Shown here piece after piece: positions 10,501 to 22,729 of a stretch of 64,000 bases of DNA. The DNA lies in contig VICG01000004.1 of NCBI GenBank assembly GCA_008692225.1, positions 620,501 through 684,500 of the forward strand, written 5' to 3'. The notes beneath the pieces are model-generated. The model did not search any database, was not told the origin of the DNA, and saw only the letters and a list, made by a program, of their open reading frames with translations. The stretch's first letter is position 1. Each line of letters starts with the position of its first letter. The position numbers and the translations under genes were made by a program. This DNA is from Monilinia fructicola (taxonomy: Eukaryota > Ascomycota > Leotiomycetes > Helotiales > Sclerotiniaceae).

Positions 10501-12536
10501 CTTGGCGTTGTTTTGGGTCAATGCCGGGCTAAAAATTAGCCGAAAACGCGTTAATACAAAAAACGCGTTTCTATATATTAGATATTCAAAAATTAATAAT
10601 AAATCAACAAATTAATATTATATTACAAAAAATACTTTGAAAAAATCATAGAACTAAAGGGCAATTATATTTTCTACGAAAAACCCCGAAAATCGAAATT
10701 CCTATAGACGTATAGCAAACTATAATCAATACCAATAGAAAAAACCTTTTTTACGCAAGAAACGGTTAATTAGCAATATTGTTTTTCTGTGTATATTATA
10801 AAAAAAATATAGTAGGAAACGTATAAAAAAGCTAATTAAGTTAATATACATAATAGGCATAATTAATTTCCTTTGGCGGATATATTAAACGTTCAAAATA
10901 AGGGTAATAAAAAAGACATAATCTACTTTCCTTTTTTTACTAGCGAAAAAAGGTTGTTAAAATAATTATAATATCTTAAGAGTCTTAGAGAATTAAATGT
11001 TTCTTAACATATATCGAATTGGAAATACAATATATAAAAAGGAGTTGAAAAAATCCTTATTTTATATCATTATGTATAAGATTTATTTTATCCATTTTTT
11101 GTCATTAAATAAACCCGAATTTAATTATAGTTATACGGGAAAATATAAATTGTACAAGCAAAAGCTCTTTAAATCTGTATTAAAAACAGATCCTAGCTTA
11201 ATTATATTCATTGAATACCGCCTCCATATAACTCTTACAAATTCAAGAGGAAAAAAAATATAATTAACTTTTAACAAATATAATTATAAAGATATTATAC
11301 AATCTATAAATTCGAATAAAAACTATAGCTATAAACAATTTTTCGGTGGAATATATTATATCTTATCATCTTGGCTCTTTATATAATCTTTTTAACCAAA
11401 ATAAAAGCAAAAGAAAAACCAAGTAAATAAACATATAAATGATTTTAATTAATAAAAGAATACATAGAATAAATTAGTATTTAAAATATTAAAATATAGG
11501 AAAAGAGAAAGCATCAAAAAAGGAATATTAAAAAGCATAATTTATCAGCTAATAAAAAGAAATATATTATAAATAAAGAGTTTAAAAAAGATAATTGATC
11601 AAAAAGGGGAATAGATTAGTATTATTTCATTTTTAAGTATTTAAAATTTTATTTAATTTTTTAGTATAAAAAGATTTAATCTTAGGCATTTTATTCTTCA
11701 ACTTGTAATAAATAATACAACAGCACATAATAATAACTATATAAAATTCTATCTTAAACTCGATAAAAATAGCTTAATTTTTATGATCACCTCAATCTCC
11801 GGAATTTTAACCCCATTAAACAAATATGGTATTATATATGTATCCAAATTCGAAAAAAGGAGATTTTAAAGTATATACCCTTGAAAATAATATAAAGATA
11901 GTAAAAACGTAAAAGGAAGAAATAATCAAAAATCCCTTAAAATTTTATTAATACTATTATTCTATGTATTATAAAAATGTACAAATTAACTATAAAACAT
12001 AATAAAAATAATAATTTCTATGGTTAATTCTTCTCTTAATCTATCATTTTTATTAATTTAAAAGTTCCTTTATAGCATAAACCATTTTTTTTTAGTTTAT
12101 TAAAAGCTTTTAATAAAATCGATTATTCTGGCTTTTTTCAACCTTAATGTTTTAAAGCTTTATATTCCTTATTTAATCAATAAAAAGATCCTTTTAAATT
12201 TACTTATAACAACGTCAATTTAATTAATATTATTTAAGGCCTTTTCTATTAAATAAAAGATATTATTAAATTAAGAAAATTAATAGGAGGAAAGAAAGTT
12301 ATTTAAGAACCCTATTCAAGATTAATTAGCTTATATTAATAATTTGGGAATAGTTACATTTTTATAAATAAACTTAATATATAAAACCATTTTTTTAAAA
12401 TTTGAATAATATAATTTTCTTTAGGGGTAAAACGTGTTATAATATAAATTTATATGGCAACGTGTTTGTAGTTAAAGAAATTATAATTCGAAATTCTTGC
12501 TTAAATGACCTGGCATTGATCTAAAACAACGCCAAG
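10501..12536. mobile_element. AT-rich DNA transposon relic, family C, full-length candidate
   Basis: A 2036-bp block with inverted ends. The left end is CTTGGCGTTGTTTTGGG followed by TCAATGCCGGG; the right end is its reverse complement with a few C/T-type changes (…AACAACGCCAAG). TA flanks it at 10499-10500 and 12537-12538. Length, TA duplication and terminal repeats of about 40 bp suit a Fot1/pogo-type Tc1-mariner transposon. The interior is too A/T-rich to carry a transposase frame; the longest ORF is an 88-codon Lys/Tyr/Ile-rich stretch at 10997-11263. It is probably a RIP-inactivated master copy of the 250-bp element at 22730-22979. Confidence 0.75.
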
Positions 12537-12538
12537 TA

Positions 12539-13334
12539 GATCATCTTACCTCCGAATCCCGGACAAATCACATGGCGAGAATTCTTAGATTGGTCACGTG
12601 TCAGTGTGAAATCCTAACTTCCATTTGGTGATGATCATTTCGTCATTTATGGGTGCAATTCTAGCATTTTAGTACAGTATCATCCATCGTCCATCAGATA
12701 TGATTATGTTGGATTGTTCCTTCGAGGCTCTTTGTTGAAATATACAATAGATGATGGATGGTTCCCATGGAGCACCATCCATTTCCATGGTTACGTACCT
12801 AGTACCTAGCTAGGTATTTACCATAATCATCCTTCTGGTTGGGACTGACTGTCTTTGTTAACATTGATGCCCTTTAATAATACAAAACGTCGGATAACGG
12901 CAGATAACAACGGTAAGTAAGGTAGGTAGGCAGGTTATTGCTGTACGAAGAAGGAAGTATCACTCGACTAAAGCAACATTGGAAGGAAGATGATTGTCCT
13001 CGATGACTACCTAGGTAGGCAATGTTTAGATTTAGAAGATCCTGATTTCGTTACCATAATAGTAGTAGTACTACTACTATTTCTCCTCCTTCTCCTCCTC
13101 CTCCTCCTACCATATCTAGTATCACCCACATCTTATTAATAACAGCTGCGTAACATCCCATCCCATCCGCCTCAAGAAAGAGCCGCCTCGGCAAAGGAAC
13201 TCCCTTTCGAAACCCAAACTACACACAGACACACAGACTTCTTCTTACTGTACTGTACGGACTCCGGAGTAATCTCTGATTATGCGTTGGCTCAATATGA
13301 ACCAGTCCTCACAAATCCCTACTCATGACACGTA
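12539..13334. other. Intergenic, no gene supported
   Basis: Ordinary composition with ACCTAGGTAG-type motifs (about 12795-12815 and 13008-13018), a short palindromic TAGTAGTAG/CTACTACTA block (13060-13080) and a TCC/TCT-rich run (13082-13108). No coding sequence or RNA gene is recognised. Confidence 0.45.
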
Positions 13335-13545
13335 TGTATTGCTCTATTGCTCTATTGCTCTATTGCTCTATTGCTCTATTGCTCTATTGCTCTATTGCTC
13401 TATTGCTCTATTGCTGTATTGCTCTATTGCTCTATTGCTCTATTGCTATATTGCTCTATTGCTATATTGCTCTATTGCTATATTGCTATATTGCTATACT
13501 GCTATATTGTTATATTGCTCTATTGCTCTATTGCTCTATTGCTAT
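13335..13545. repeat. 8-bp tandem array, CTATTGCT
   Basis: About 26 tandem copies of an 8-bp unit, CTATTGCT. The first half is nearly homogeneous; in the second half some units change to CTATTGCTAT-phase variants by a C-to-A change. The unit has no stop in any plus-strand frame, so three overlapping ORFs of Leu-Tyr-Cys-Ser-Ile-Ala type appear; they are artefacts. Confidence 0.92.
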
Positions 13546-15501
13546 ATTTACGGTATGGGATTGACAAATGATATACATGCATAGTCTAAGATATCCAAGG
13601 GATTGAATTTGCAAATAGACTCGAATTGAGAGATATAATACCGGTACTGATCTTTAGGGTTGCATTTGTGATCCCTTCTCTCTGCTTTGCATTCTGTCGT
13701 AACTGCAATGTTCGTATCGGATGCTCCTAACGCGCATGGGATCCACGTGGAATGTGAATCTAATGAATGAGCTTGGGGAAGAACTACTCCCAACCCCTAA
13801 TCGTTTCAAACCGTCTTCTAGGATATGGTACGCGATTGACATCAAGAGTCATCAATTGGAGCAACAGGAGGCCTCAAACAAGGCCTCGAATGAGGACCCG
13901 AGTCACATCCAACGTACCAACATAGGTAGATGTTAAAAGCATCCTTACTTGACATGACTGACATGAGGTTTCAGATAATCCAACTTCAGATCCTAACATC
14001 AATGATACATCATCGTCATATGTGCCATCGTCCTGCATTTACAACCCGCGATTAGATTAGCCACAGCCCTACCGTGAGGCTTATAACTTTCTTTTTCACT
14101 GTGCCATGTTCATGCCATGTATGAGAGTGGCGAAGCTGTAAAGACATTGGAAGGTAAGAAAGATGAGGATGAGTAGAAGGATATAGCCGCAGTAACAACA
14201 ACAACAACAAGAAGAAGAAGAATATTCTATTATTTGAGTGGCGAAGCTTCAAAGACATCAAGAGGTAGGAAAGGCGATGAGTGAATAGTAAAGAGATAGC
14301 AACAATAATCTTGGAATACTCCATTATTCGAATAGTTAGTCATTTATGTATGCGTATAGTCAGAAGCACAGCAGCTTTGAATGAATCAATAGATTGATTG
14401 ATTGATTGCCTTGATTATGTGTAACTTGTAACTTACCCAGGTAATCTCATACAAAGATCCAAGCAATGCTTTGGAAATGACTAGATATCAACTCGAGGCC
14501 CTTCAACCACTTCTATGATTCATCTTGGAATCATTGAAATGACAAATCACTTACACCACCAACACAACCCTTATTCTTGCATTCATTCTTACATTTCATA
14601 ACCTTGAAACTCTTTGAATGAAGGTGGTGGTCGATCAAACCAATCAATATCGAAGAGCTTGCGACGACATCTCAGCTCCAGACTTCCAGAGAGCATACAT
14701 TCATTCATCATACATCCATACATACATACATATACATACATACATACAAACATCCAAACAAACATCCAAACATCCAAACATCCAAACATACAAACATACA
14801 AACATACATAGTTCTATACCAATCCAAAAGAATGAACCTTTGAATAATCAAAACAAAACAAAAAAAAGGGAAGAGACATATACACAATTCCACTTGACTC
14901 ATTTAAACTCACTCAGTAATCTTTCATTGATTCATTCAATAATTGCCTACTTACTTTACAAAACATAATAAAATCTCCAAAATTTGATTGCCCATACTAG
15001 GCAGTTCTATCAGAGGATTCCCCCGCAAGTATTTGAGGAAATCCAAAAATCCAAAATCCCAAAATCCCAAAATCCCAAAAAAAACCCCATAGGATTTTGT
15101 ATCCATTTATACGGAGACACCGAAAACCCGTATCGAAATCTCGCATATTGTCGCAAAATTTGGGTAATTAAGCATTTTTACACGACACCGCGCATAAGCT
15201 TTACATGGAGACGACGACTTACACAGATTATTTGAAAGAATTCGAGATTCACTGATGCGATACTCTCAAACCAATCGACCATCTAGTAGTTGTCCATCGT
15301 CTCCCTGAGCACAACCTTCCCAACGAGCGAATGGGCATCGTTTCGACTTTCTGATTGCGCGGAGCAGGCTAAATGCTCACCAACCCCAACATTCAAATAC
15401 GATAAACGGGCTGGTCGATTCGCAGATTGCAAAAATTTCTTCCAGAACATACAGATCGATACAGAACTGGAGCCCTGGTGCAGATTTGTCTTGTCGCAAT
15501 C
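13546..15501. other. Upstream region of the Rho GEF gene with simple repeats
   Basis: No gene is supported. It contains an AAC/AAG triplet run (14190-14222), a CATA then ATCCAAAC run (about 14708-14810) and an AATCCCAA run (about 15042-15080). The last several hundred bases before 15502 are presumably promoter and 5' leader of the Rho GEF. The frame of that gene is open upstream to 15427, but Met at 15502 gives a more natural N-terminus. Confidence 0.45.
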
Positions 15502-18500
15502 ATGTCCTTTCATGCAAACGGTGGGCGACGCTACGGACATATACCTCCAGCACAGTATGGTGCGCCAACTGGTCAACCGTCAAATCACTCTGGTCCGGGC
15601 TTGCATAGGCAGTCTAGTTTTGACAATGGAGATGATGCTGCGTTTTTCGATCCAAGTAATAGCGGATACCAGCCTGCCCCGCCATCGTCAGGAAGGGCTT
15701 CAATACCGTCGGAGGAAATATACACGGGAAATAACTCAATGAGCCCACAATCCCCGGGAAGATCATCGTTTGGAGCGCCTGGTAGTCCAGCTTTGTCCGG
15801 ATACCAACATCAATATCAGCCTCTGAATGGACCCCAGTCTCCCTCACAACCAACCTATAACCCTCAAAACTTTGCCAGATCCCAATCGCACTCGCAGGCA
15901 TCCCAATATCGTCCCCATCCCTCATATAACCCGAGTATCTCTAGCCAGAATCAATACTCAAATTCTGCATCCTCCAATCATCAACCGTATAATCCCGCAG
16001 CGTATCAACCATCGCAGTATCCCACACGCGCTTCGTCTACTGCTTCTGCGTACAATAACTACAATAGTGCTTATGCGCAGGCTTCTACAACTGCATCAGC
16101 ATCCTACTGGTCACCAAACTCCCAGCAATATGGATCATCATCTCCGCCAGCTCGCGCAAGTGCTATATATGAGAGTTACATGGATTCGCCACCTCTGAGG
16201 AGTCCAAGCTATGCACCTCATCCGGCCCCTTTACCACTGCCCCCAAGACAGGCGTCTTACAATAATCAGCCGCTTTCTACAGCCCCATATCCCGTCAATG
16301 GAGACGATTTTGCTGAAGATGGCTACAGGAGTAATACACAAATGCCTACCTATCCGAATTTCCCCGGCGGTGTACTTCGAGAAAACTCAACTGACTCTTT
16401 ACCCCAAGATCTCCCCCCTATCCCTCCACCCAAACGTTCTTCGACTAACTCTTCGAATGCTCCGGCGATACCTATGTCTGCGTCTCCTGGAAGCGCACTA
16501 CAGAGACATCCAACGCAAAGACCCTTGCCGAGTGCGCCAATGGAACAAAATATGGGGGATGAAGATGACTGGGGTTTGGGAATACAAGGTAAGACAGATG
16601 AAGAATTTGCTCAAGAAAAAATCTTTGCGGATATTGGAGATGCCCTTGGAACTTCCCACCGGAATGGAGACCTTCTGGATGGTGAACTACATCGATATGA
16701 TTCAAGAGCAACTACCGTTCATTCTGGTTCTGGGGTTAACCGTTTTCCATCTACAGCTTCTACCTTGCATACTGAAGGAACTTCTTACGATGATTACGAA
16801 GATGACGAGAGCGATTTGGAAGCGGCTGCGGGTCTCGAAGCTATGCGCATTGCCGATGAACAAGACTCTCATGGAATAGGTCCGGGGGGGTTGAGTTTTG
16901 GTGGACCATACGAAGGCCATCTATCGTATTACGAGGGACAATCATCACATCAAGATGGAATGCCCCATGAGGAAAGCAGTGATAGCGACTACAAGAACAT
17001 GGATTTGGGCCTTGTTGGCGGTGGCTATGATGCACATATGTCCTATGGTGACGATCTTACCGGGATGAGTACCGAGCACAGCAGTGAGATGGAAGATCAG
17101 AGTCGGCCATTGCCGACACCACATCAACTCAGTCGTTCTGATAGCCGTGCTCAGAGAGGCGGTTTGGGTGGAATGGCTGATTACTCTATGCCTGGCGAGG
17201 GTGAACTCCATCCTTTTCCTGCGTTTGATGAAGCTAGAATTGATAATTACGGTACTGGGGGGCTCGAAAGACCAACTTCTCATGCTCACCGGTTGAGCTT
17301 TGACGAAGGTGATGAGCACTCGATTCAATCTCGTCTCTTGGACTCAAGGCAAAGCGGTAGGTCTGGAAGTGATAGTCCCACGAGAGATGAAATGCCAGAT
17401 ATGTTCTACCATCCAGGAATGACCCCCGCATCTTACCAACGGCCTCTTCCGGCAGTGCCTCCAATGTCTGAAAATATGACGCCTCAGTTACAGCCAGCTG
17501 GGTCTTACCGAAATTCACATGGCTACTCGCACTCACACTCGTCGAGTTTCGACAGTGCGAGACCTTACCCTCCGAGTGGTCCAGATGCATATCCCCAAAG
17601 TGCACTTCAACCTGCCCTTCAGTATGTTCCAAGATCATCATCCCTCCACAGCCACAGCAGTACCGCCCAAACAATACCTCCCGTTCGATCGAAAACAGAT
17701 GCAGAAGAGCGTCAAGCCAGAGCCAAAAGGGAATAGGCAGTCTATGCTACGTTCCGGTGCAGGATTAGATGGCTATGACGCCTCAACTCCACAGTCCCTG
17801 GCAACGCTTGACCTACCCGCTTTGCCAGCCGGTCGCCGCAAGAAATTTTCACCTGGAAGAACTGTCTACAGCCGATTTCCGAAGGTGTGCTGAACCATGG
17901 GCTTTGAGCGGAATCGCAGCTTGGATACGAGAAATGGCTGGCGGAGAAACCGGCGAAGGCGAATCGGACCTTCGAGTGAAGCTTATCGAAGATGGTCTCA
18001 TTGCTCTATTTACTCATATGGTGCCAACCATGAACACGGCAGATGCCGAAACATTGAGCGAAAGAGTTGTGAAATCTATGTTCGATGCCGGGATTCTCGT
18101 CAACGATGAAGAATGGGTCAAGTTTGGGCAAGGCGAAGTATCTGGTGTTATTATGGCAATTGACGGGATCAGGTTGCTATTCACCAAAGGTCCACGAACA
18201 CGAAATAGAAGGCCGATGTTACTCGCATCATTGCACTCGTACACTGAAGAAGATTAACCTACAAGCTCAAACCTTGGAGCCATCCAGGAAATCCGAGGAT
18301 TGGATAACGTTTTTCAAAATAACCAAGGAAATGCTGGGGGGTGTAAGTAAGAAAGAGATAGAGAGGCAGAACAACCTGCACGAGATCGTCATGTCGGAAG
18401 ATATTTATATGGACCAGATCAATGTGTTGCGCATACTTTATCGAGACAACCTTGCTTCATGGCAACCTTCGATCATTGCGAAAGCCAAGATTAACAAGTT

Positions 18501-20970
18501 CGTAGCTTCAGTCTTTGGGAAAGTGGAAGCCATTAAAGAGGTCAATGAAAACCATCTTCTTGCACAATTAAAGTACAGGCAAAAGAGCAGGGACCTTGGG
18601 TGACCGGGTTTAGCGATATCTTCAGAGAATGGATAAGAAAAGCCAAGTCCGCATATATTGAGTATGCTGCTGGGTTTCCATATGCCACATATCTTGTGCG
18701 GAGAGAAGCAGACAGGAACCTTCTATTCCGACAATTTCTAGACCAGGCTCGCGATAATAAACTCTCTGGTCGTTTGGATTGGAATACGTACTTGAAAGCA
18801 CCAATCACTAGATTGCAGCGCTATGGTCTTCTCCTTGGAACTGTTTTGAAGAACATGACTAAGGATAGCGATGAAAAGACACAACTCGCGATCGCCATTG
18901 AAGAAATCAAAGCAGTCACATTAGAGTGTGATGCTAAAGTTGAGGAACAAACTAGAAAAGTCGACATGATTGAGCTACAGTCGAAACTCTATCTTCGCCC
19001 TGGCATGGAGCGTGTTGAACTCAACCTGGATCACCTAGGCCGCGAGCTCCTCCACAGGGGGGATTTGCAGCGTGCTGGTAACAATCGTTTCACCTGGCTA
19101 GAAACCCATGCTATCCTATTTGATCATTATTTTGTGTTGGCCAAAAGTGTTATTCAACGAGATATCAATGGGGCACGGAAAAAGGAAGTTTACGATGTGT
19201 CGAAACTTGTAAGGATTTATGGAATCTTGATCATGCAACTTGACTAACTTTTGTTCTAGCCGATTCCCATGCAGCTTTTAGTTCTGGAAAGTAGTGACGA
19301 TGACCCAGTGCAGAAATCTGCCGTGAAGGGTATTGGAGCTGTCACAACAACTGTCACTAAAACTGCCCCAGCAAATGCTGCTGAAGCAAGATTAAATCGC
19401 ACCACAACTAACAATACTGGGCTTGAGCGAATGCAAACACTAGAGCAGACAAGCACTATCAACTCGACCTCAACCGCAACCTCTATGCTACGACCCAACG
19501 CTCCTAATTTGAACGATAATGATGCAAAGGTGATGTACCCATTCCGGATCAAGCATCTGGGAAAAGCTGAAGTTTATACTCTTTATGCTCCATCGGCGTC
19601 CAGCCGAGATAAGTGGTGCGATAAAATAATCGAAGCAAAGACACGTTACGCAGCGGCTCTTTTCGCACAAAATGCGGAGCCTTTCCGCCTCCGAGTTATA
19701 GCTGACAGTGCTTTTGCTTATGACAATTCAATGATATATCAGCAAAGAGCCCTTATACCTATCTATGGTACACCTCTAGATCGATCTGTCCGAGATCTGG
19801 AACATCTATATGGGTCGAAACCCCGACCACCGCCAGTATGCAGAGCTCAAGTAAATTGTGCCGTATCATTTACATCATATGGGAAACTTTTGATTGCAAT
19901 TGGGACAGATTATGGGGTTTATATATCTGAAGCATCGAATGCTCGCGGGTGGTCCAGAGTAAGTCGAATCTTGTTTTCCAATTTTAACAAGAACCAAGCT
20001 AATGTTAGCAGGTGATCCAAATGCCGAAAGTAACACAAATCGCCGTCCTAGAGGAATTTTCGCTTTGTCTCATCATTGCCGACAAAGCTCTGATTGCATA
20101 TCATCTCGACGTAATCACCCCGGCTTCAAACTTTCCTGGAGCGACCAGTACAGAATCGGCTCGGAAAGCACCTCAAAAACTTTCCGGCAATCGCGATGTA
20201 TCTTTCTTCGCTACAGCTCGTATGAAAGAAAGAACCTTAGTCTTCTATAAGAACAAGCAAAGTCTTAATTCTACGTTCAAAGTTTTAGAACCAGTTGTTC
20301 AAAAGTCATCAGAGAAAAAGGCCCGCATATTTGGGAAGCGTTTTGGCGGCACCACCGAGTTTTTCCGGGAATTTGACGAATTCTATATTCCAACCGAATG
20401 CTTCACCATTAATCTCTTCCAATCCTACATCGCCATCTCCACTCAAAAGGGCTTCGAACTGCTGACCCTCGATAAAAAAGTTCCAATGAGTATCCAGATA
20501 CCAAAAACCAAAACATAGCATCAATTGCCGCTCGACTCCAAGGTCAAAGGCCCCTAGGTATGTTCCGACTGTCGGATGCAGAATTCCTTCTCTGCTATGC
20601 AGAATGCGGCGTCTATGTCGATAAACACGGCGAAGTTTCTCGATCCGTCATCATGGAATTCGTAGGGAGAGCTAAGACGGCTGCCATGTATGGTGCCTAC
20701 TTGGTACTCTTCGACAGCGATTTTGTCGAAGTGAGAAAGAAATGCGGAAAATGGTAGATTAAGACAGGTTATTGCAGGTAGTGATGTAAGGTGTTTGGAT
20801 GCGGGAACAAATCCTCAAGGCGCGGGCGCAAATTCTATGGCTACCATGAATCCGATGGTTGGACAGGCAGGAGTGATGGGTAGGACGTTGAAGCTGGCTA
20901 TGGCGCATCCGGAGTCGTGGGAAATCAAATTGTGTTGGAGATGGTACTTAATGAGGGGCATATGGAGTAG
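15502..20970 (+). CDS. ROM2: Rho1 guanine-nucleotide exchange factor, Rom2-like (DEP-DH-PH-CNH)
   Basis: Activates Rho1 GTPase in cell-wall integrity signalling at sites of polarised growth. The first ~740 residues are disordered and Ser/Pro/Gln/Tyr-rich, with several PLPP-type motifs. Next come a DEP domain (about 17880-18270), the DH/RhoGEF domain (about 18360-18990, beginning LHEIVMSEDIYMDQINVL and including LKAPITRLQRYGLLL), a PH domain (about 19190-19650) and a CNH domain to the end, finishing VLNEGHME. Two GT-AG introns lie at 19209-19259 and 19959-20011. Seven single-base frame breaks occur: extra bases near 17725-17728, 17855-17856, 18147-18153 and 20740-20742; missing bases near 18581-18584, 20494-20495 and 20921-20924. 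Homology runs straight across each. Resolved, the frame has 1788 codons, an exact multiple of three from ATG to TAG. Assembly error is likelier than a pseudogene. Confidence 0.9.
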
Positions 20971-21430
20971 ATGGCGCGCGTGTGGCCTAGTATGCGATCA
21001 CGTGGGATGGCAACAAGGAAGAGGAGAGAAGAGAGGAAAACGGATCTTAATTGATGATGATACGAATCAATGGTTGGGCTAGAAGCAGGCAGGCAGGCAA
21101 GCCTGGGCAAAAGGAGATGGGCCTGATCGGAGGGAAGGCAGGCGGGATAGGAAGGGAAGTTTATTTTTTCTGTGCATATAATACCATACCAGACCTAGCT
21201 GCTGTCTGGCGTGGTTTTTTTTTTTTAATTTGATGATTTATTCTATGATGGAATTTTTGTTGGAATGTTTGATTGGTTCACAAATCGATTGGTCTTGTTG
21301 TGTGACGTGTGTGTGTGGTGTGTGTGGATGTGTGGGTGTGTGGACGTCTAAGAAAAACACAAAATATAGAATAAAGTCAGTGAGTGATGCGATGCGATGC
21401 GATGCGATGCGATGCATGCATGTATGTATG
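20971..21430. other. Downstream flank of the Rho GEF gene
   Basis: 3' flank of the Rho GEF. It contains GGCA-type repeats near 21085-21100, a T run (21214-21226), a GT-rich stretch (21300-21345) and a GATGC pentamer run (21386-21415) that abuts element A copy 2. No gene is seen. Confidence 0.45.
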
Positions 21431-21432
21431 TA

Positions 21433-22226
21433 TTCGGGCGCGTTTTTAAAAGAGGCATAGGCGAATATAAAACTTATAATTATTCAACGAAATCTTAATA
21501 TAATTTAATATAACTTATATATGTATTAGATTGAGTATTTTAAGATCTTCCTATAAAGTTTTTATATTATAAAAATTATTTTCAAAAGAATATTAATATT
21601 ATAAAGTTAGTGATTTTAGAAAATTTTAGTATTTATTGATTTATTAATTTTAAATTCAAAAATATATAAATATTAAAAATTAAAATTATAGAAAAATAAT
21701 ATAAGCTTTGGAGTTTTATTAAATGATTTCAAAATTTAATATTATTTATTATATTAATATATATATTGATATAAAAGGTGGAAAATTCAAATTTTTAACA
21801 AAAAAAATATGCTTATATAATCCAAATAAGCGAATTTACCCCTTCAAAACTTATAAATTTTCCTATATTTTTAACTTTATTAATATATATTTTAAACATC
21901 AATAAAGATATTAAAATTCTAAAATAAGATATTTAAAATTTAGCTTTTCTTTTATCATTTAATAAAGTTTGATAAGTTTAACTATAATATTCGTTAAACT
22001 ATTCAATATTAATATAAATCTCTAATTTTTTATTAAATTTTCAATATTCATACATTTTATTATACTATTATTCACTTAATATTAGGTTTTATAATACAAA
22101 ATTTTTATACTAAGTATAAAAATACTAAATCTATAATACCTATAAATTTTATAAAATTATATAAAGGTTTCGCTGAATAATTATAAGTTATATTTTAGCG
22201 TATGCCTCTTTTAAAACCCGCCCGAG
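21433..22226. mobile_element. AT-rich terminal-inverted-repeat element, family A, copy 2
   Basis: A 794-bp copy collinear with the element at 840-1632 and in the same orientation. The left end reads TTCGGGCGCGTTT then AAAAGAGGCATAGGC, and the right end finishes GCCCGAG. TA flanks it at 21431-21432 and 22227-22228. Most differences from copy 1 are C/T and G/A changes. The interior is almost pure A/T and non-coding. Confidence 0.83.
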
Positions 22227-22228
22227 TA

Positions 22229-22608
22229 TTCACAATCCAAAAAGCAAAAAGCAAAAAGCAAAAAATGTCACATGAAATTGGAGCGTAGGTCGAGAGGTCA
22301 CCAAGTACAAGGCCGTAAGAGATGAGCACCACTACTCCCCGCTTCGTCTACTTGCAGTTGCAGTTGTAGTTGTAGTTTTGTAATCTTACGATGGGATGGT
22401 GGATGGTGGATGGAATGGTTGGTGTGATGTGATGTGATATCCTTGGGATTTGGAATATTATTTTATTTATTTATTTATTTATTTATTTATTCATTTATTT
22501 ATTTATTTATTCATTTATTTATTTATTTATTTATTTTTTTTATGAGAGGTGGGGGAGGGGGGCCGGGGGGGTTAGGTTGGGTTGTTGGGTTATATGTTTA
22601 TTGTAAGA
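22229..22608. repeat. Spacer with TTTA tetranucleotide array
   Basis: Contains short repeats of AAAAAGC type (22238-22265), a GTTGCA/GTTGTA run (22352-22378), a TTTA array with a few TTCA units (about 22456-22537) and a G-rich stretch (22547-22580). The plus-strand ORF across the TTTA array is a repeat artefact. Confidence 0.7.
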
Positions 22609-22610
22609 TA

Positions 22611-22665
22611 CACTTAACATTATCTTGGGTCTCTGCCGGGCTAAAAATAAACCGAAAACGGAATC
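22611..22665. repeat. Orphan terminal repeat related to family C
   Basis: The segment GTCTCTGCCGGGCTAAAAAT followed by AAACCGAAAACGG matches the inner part of the family C left terminal repeat. The outermost bases look like a mutated form (ACTTAACATTAT where the intact end has ACTTGGCGTTGT). It has no obvious partner of its own. It may be a truncated copy or the true left end of a larger element ending at 22979. Confidence 0.55.
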
Positions 22666-22729
22666 GATCTTGAAAAATTATAACAAATCCACGAATCATC
22701 GATGAAAGATTCTCATTAAACGATAATTA

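Noticed and set aside
10997..11263. 88-codon frame inside the 2-kb inverted-repeat element as a possible transposase remnant
   Set aside because: Composition is Lys/Tyr/Ile/Leu as expected from A/T-rich DNA, and I see no DDE or HTH motif.
13282..13584. Three overlapping plus-strand frames with Leu-Tyr-Cys-Ser-Ile-Ala repeats
   Set aside because: They arise from the stop-free 8-bp tandem unit in every frame; there is no coding signal.
16211..16879. 222-codon plus-strand frame inside the Rho GEF region
   Set aside because: Overlaps the intact first exon of the Rho GEF in another frame; it is a shadow of repetitive Ser/Pro/Tyr codons.
17725..20924. Programmed ribosomal frameshifting in the Rho GEF and Tudor-SN genes
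   Set aside because: Breaks occur in both directions, many times per gene, without shared slippery sites; assembly indels explain them better.
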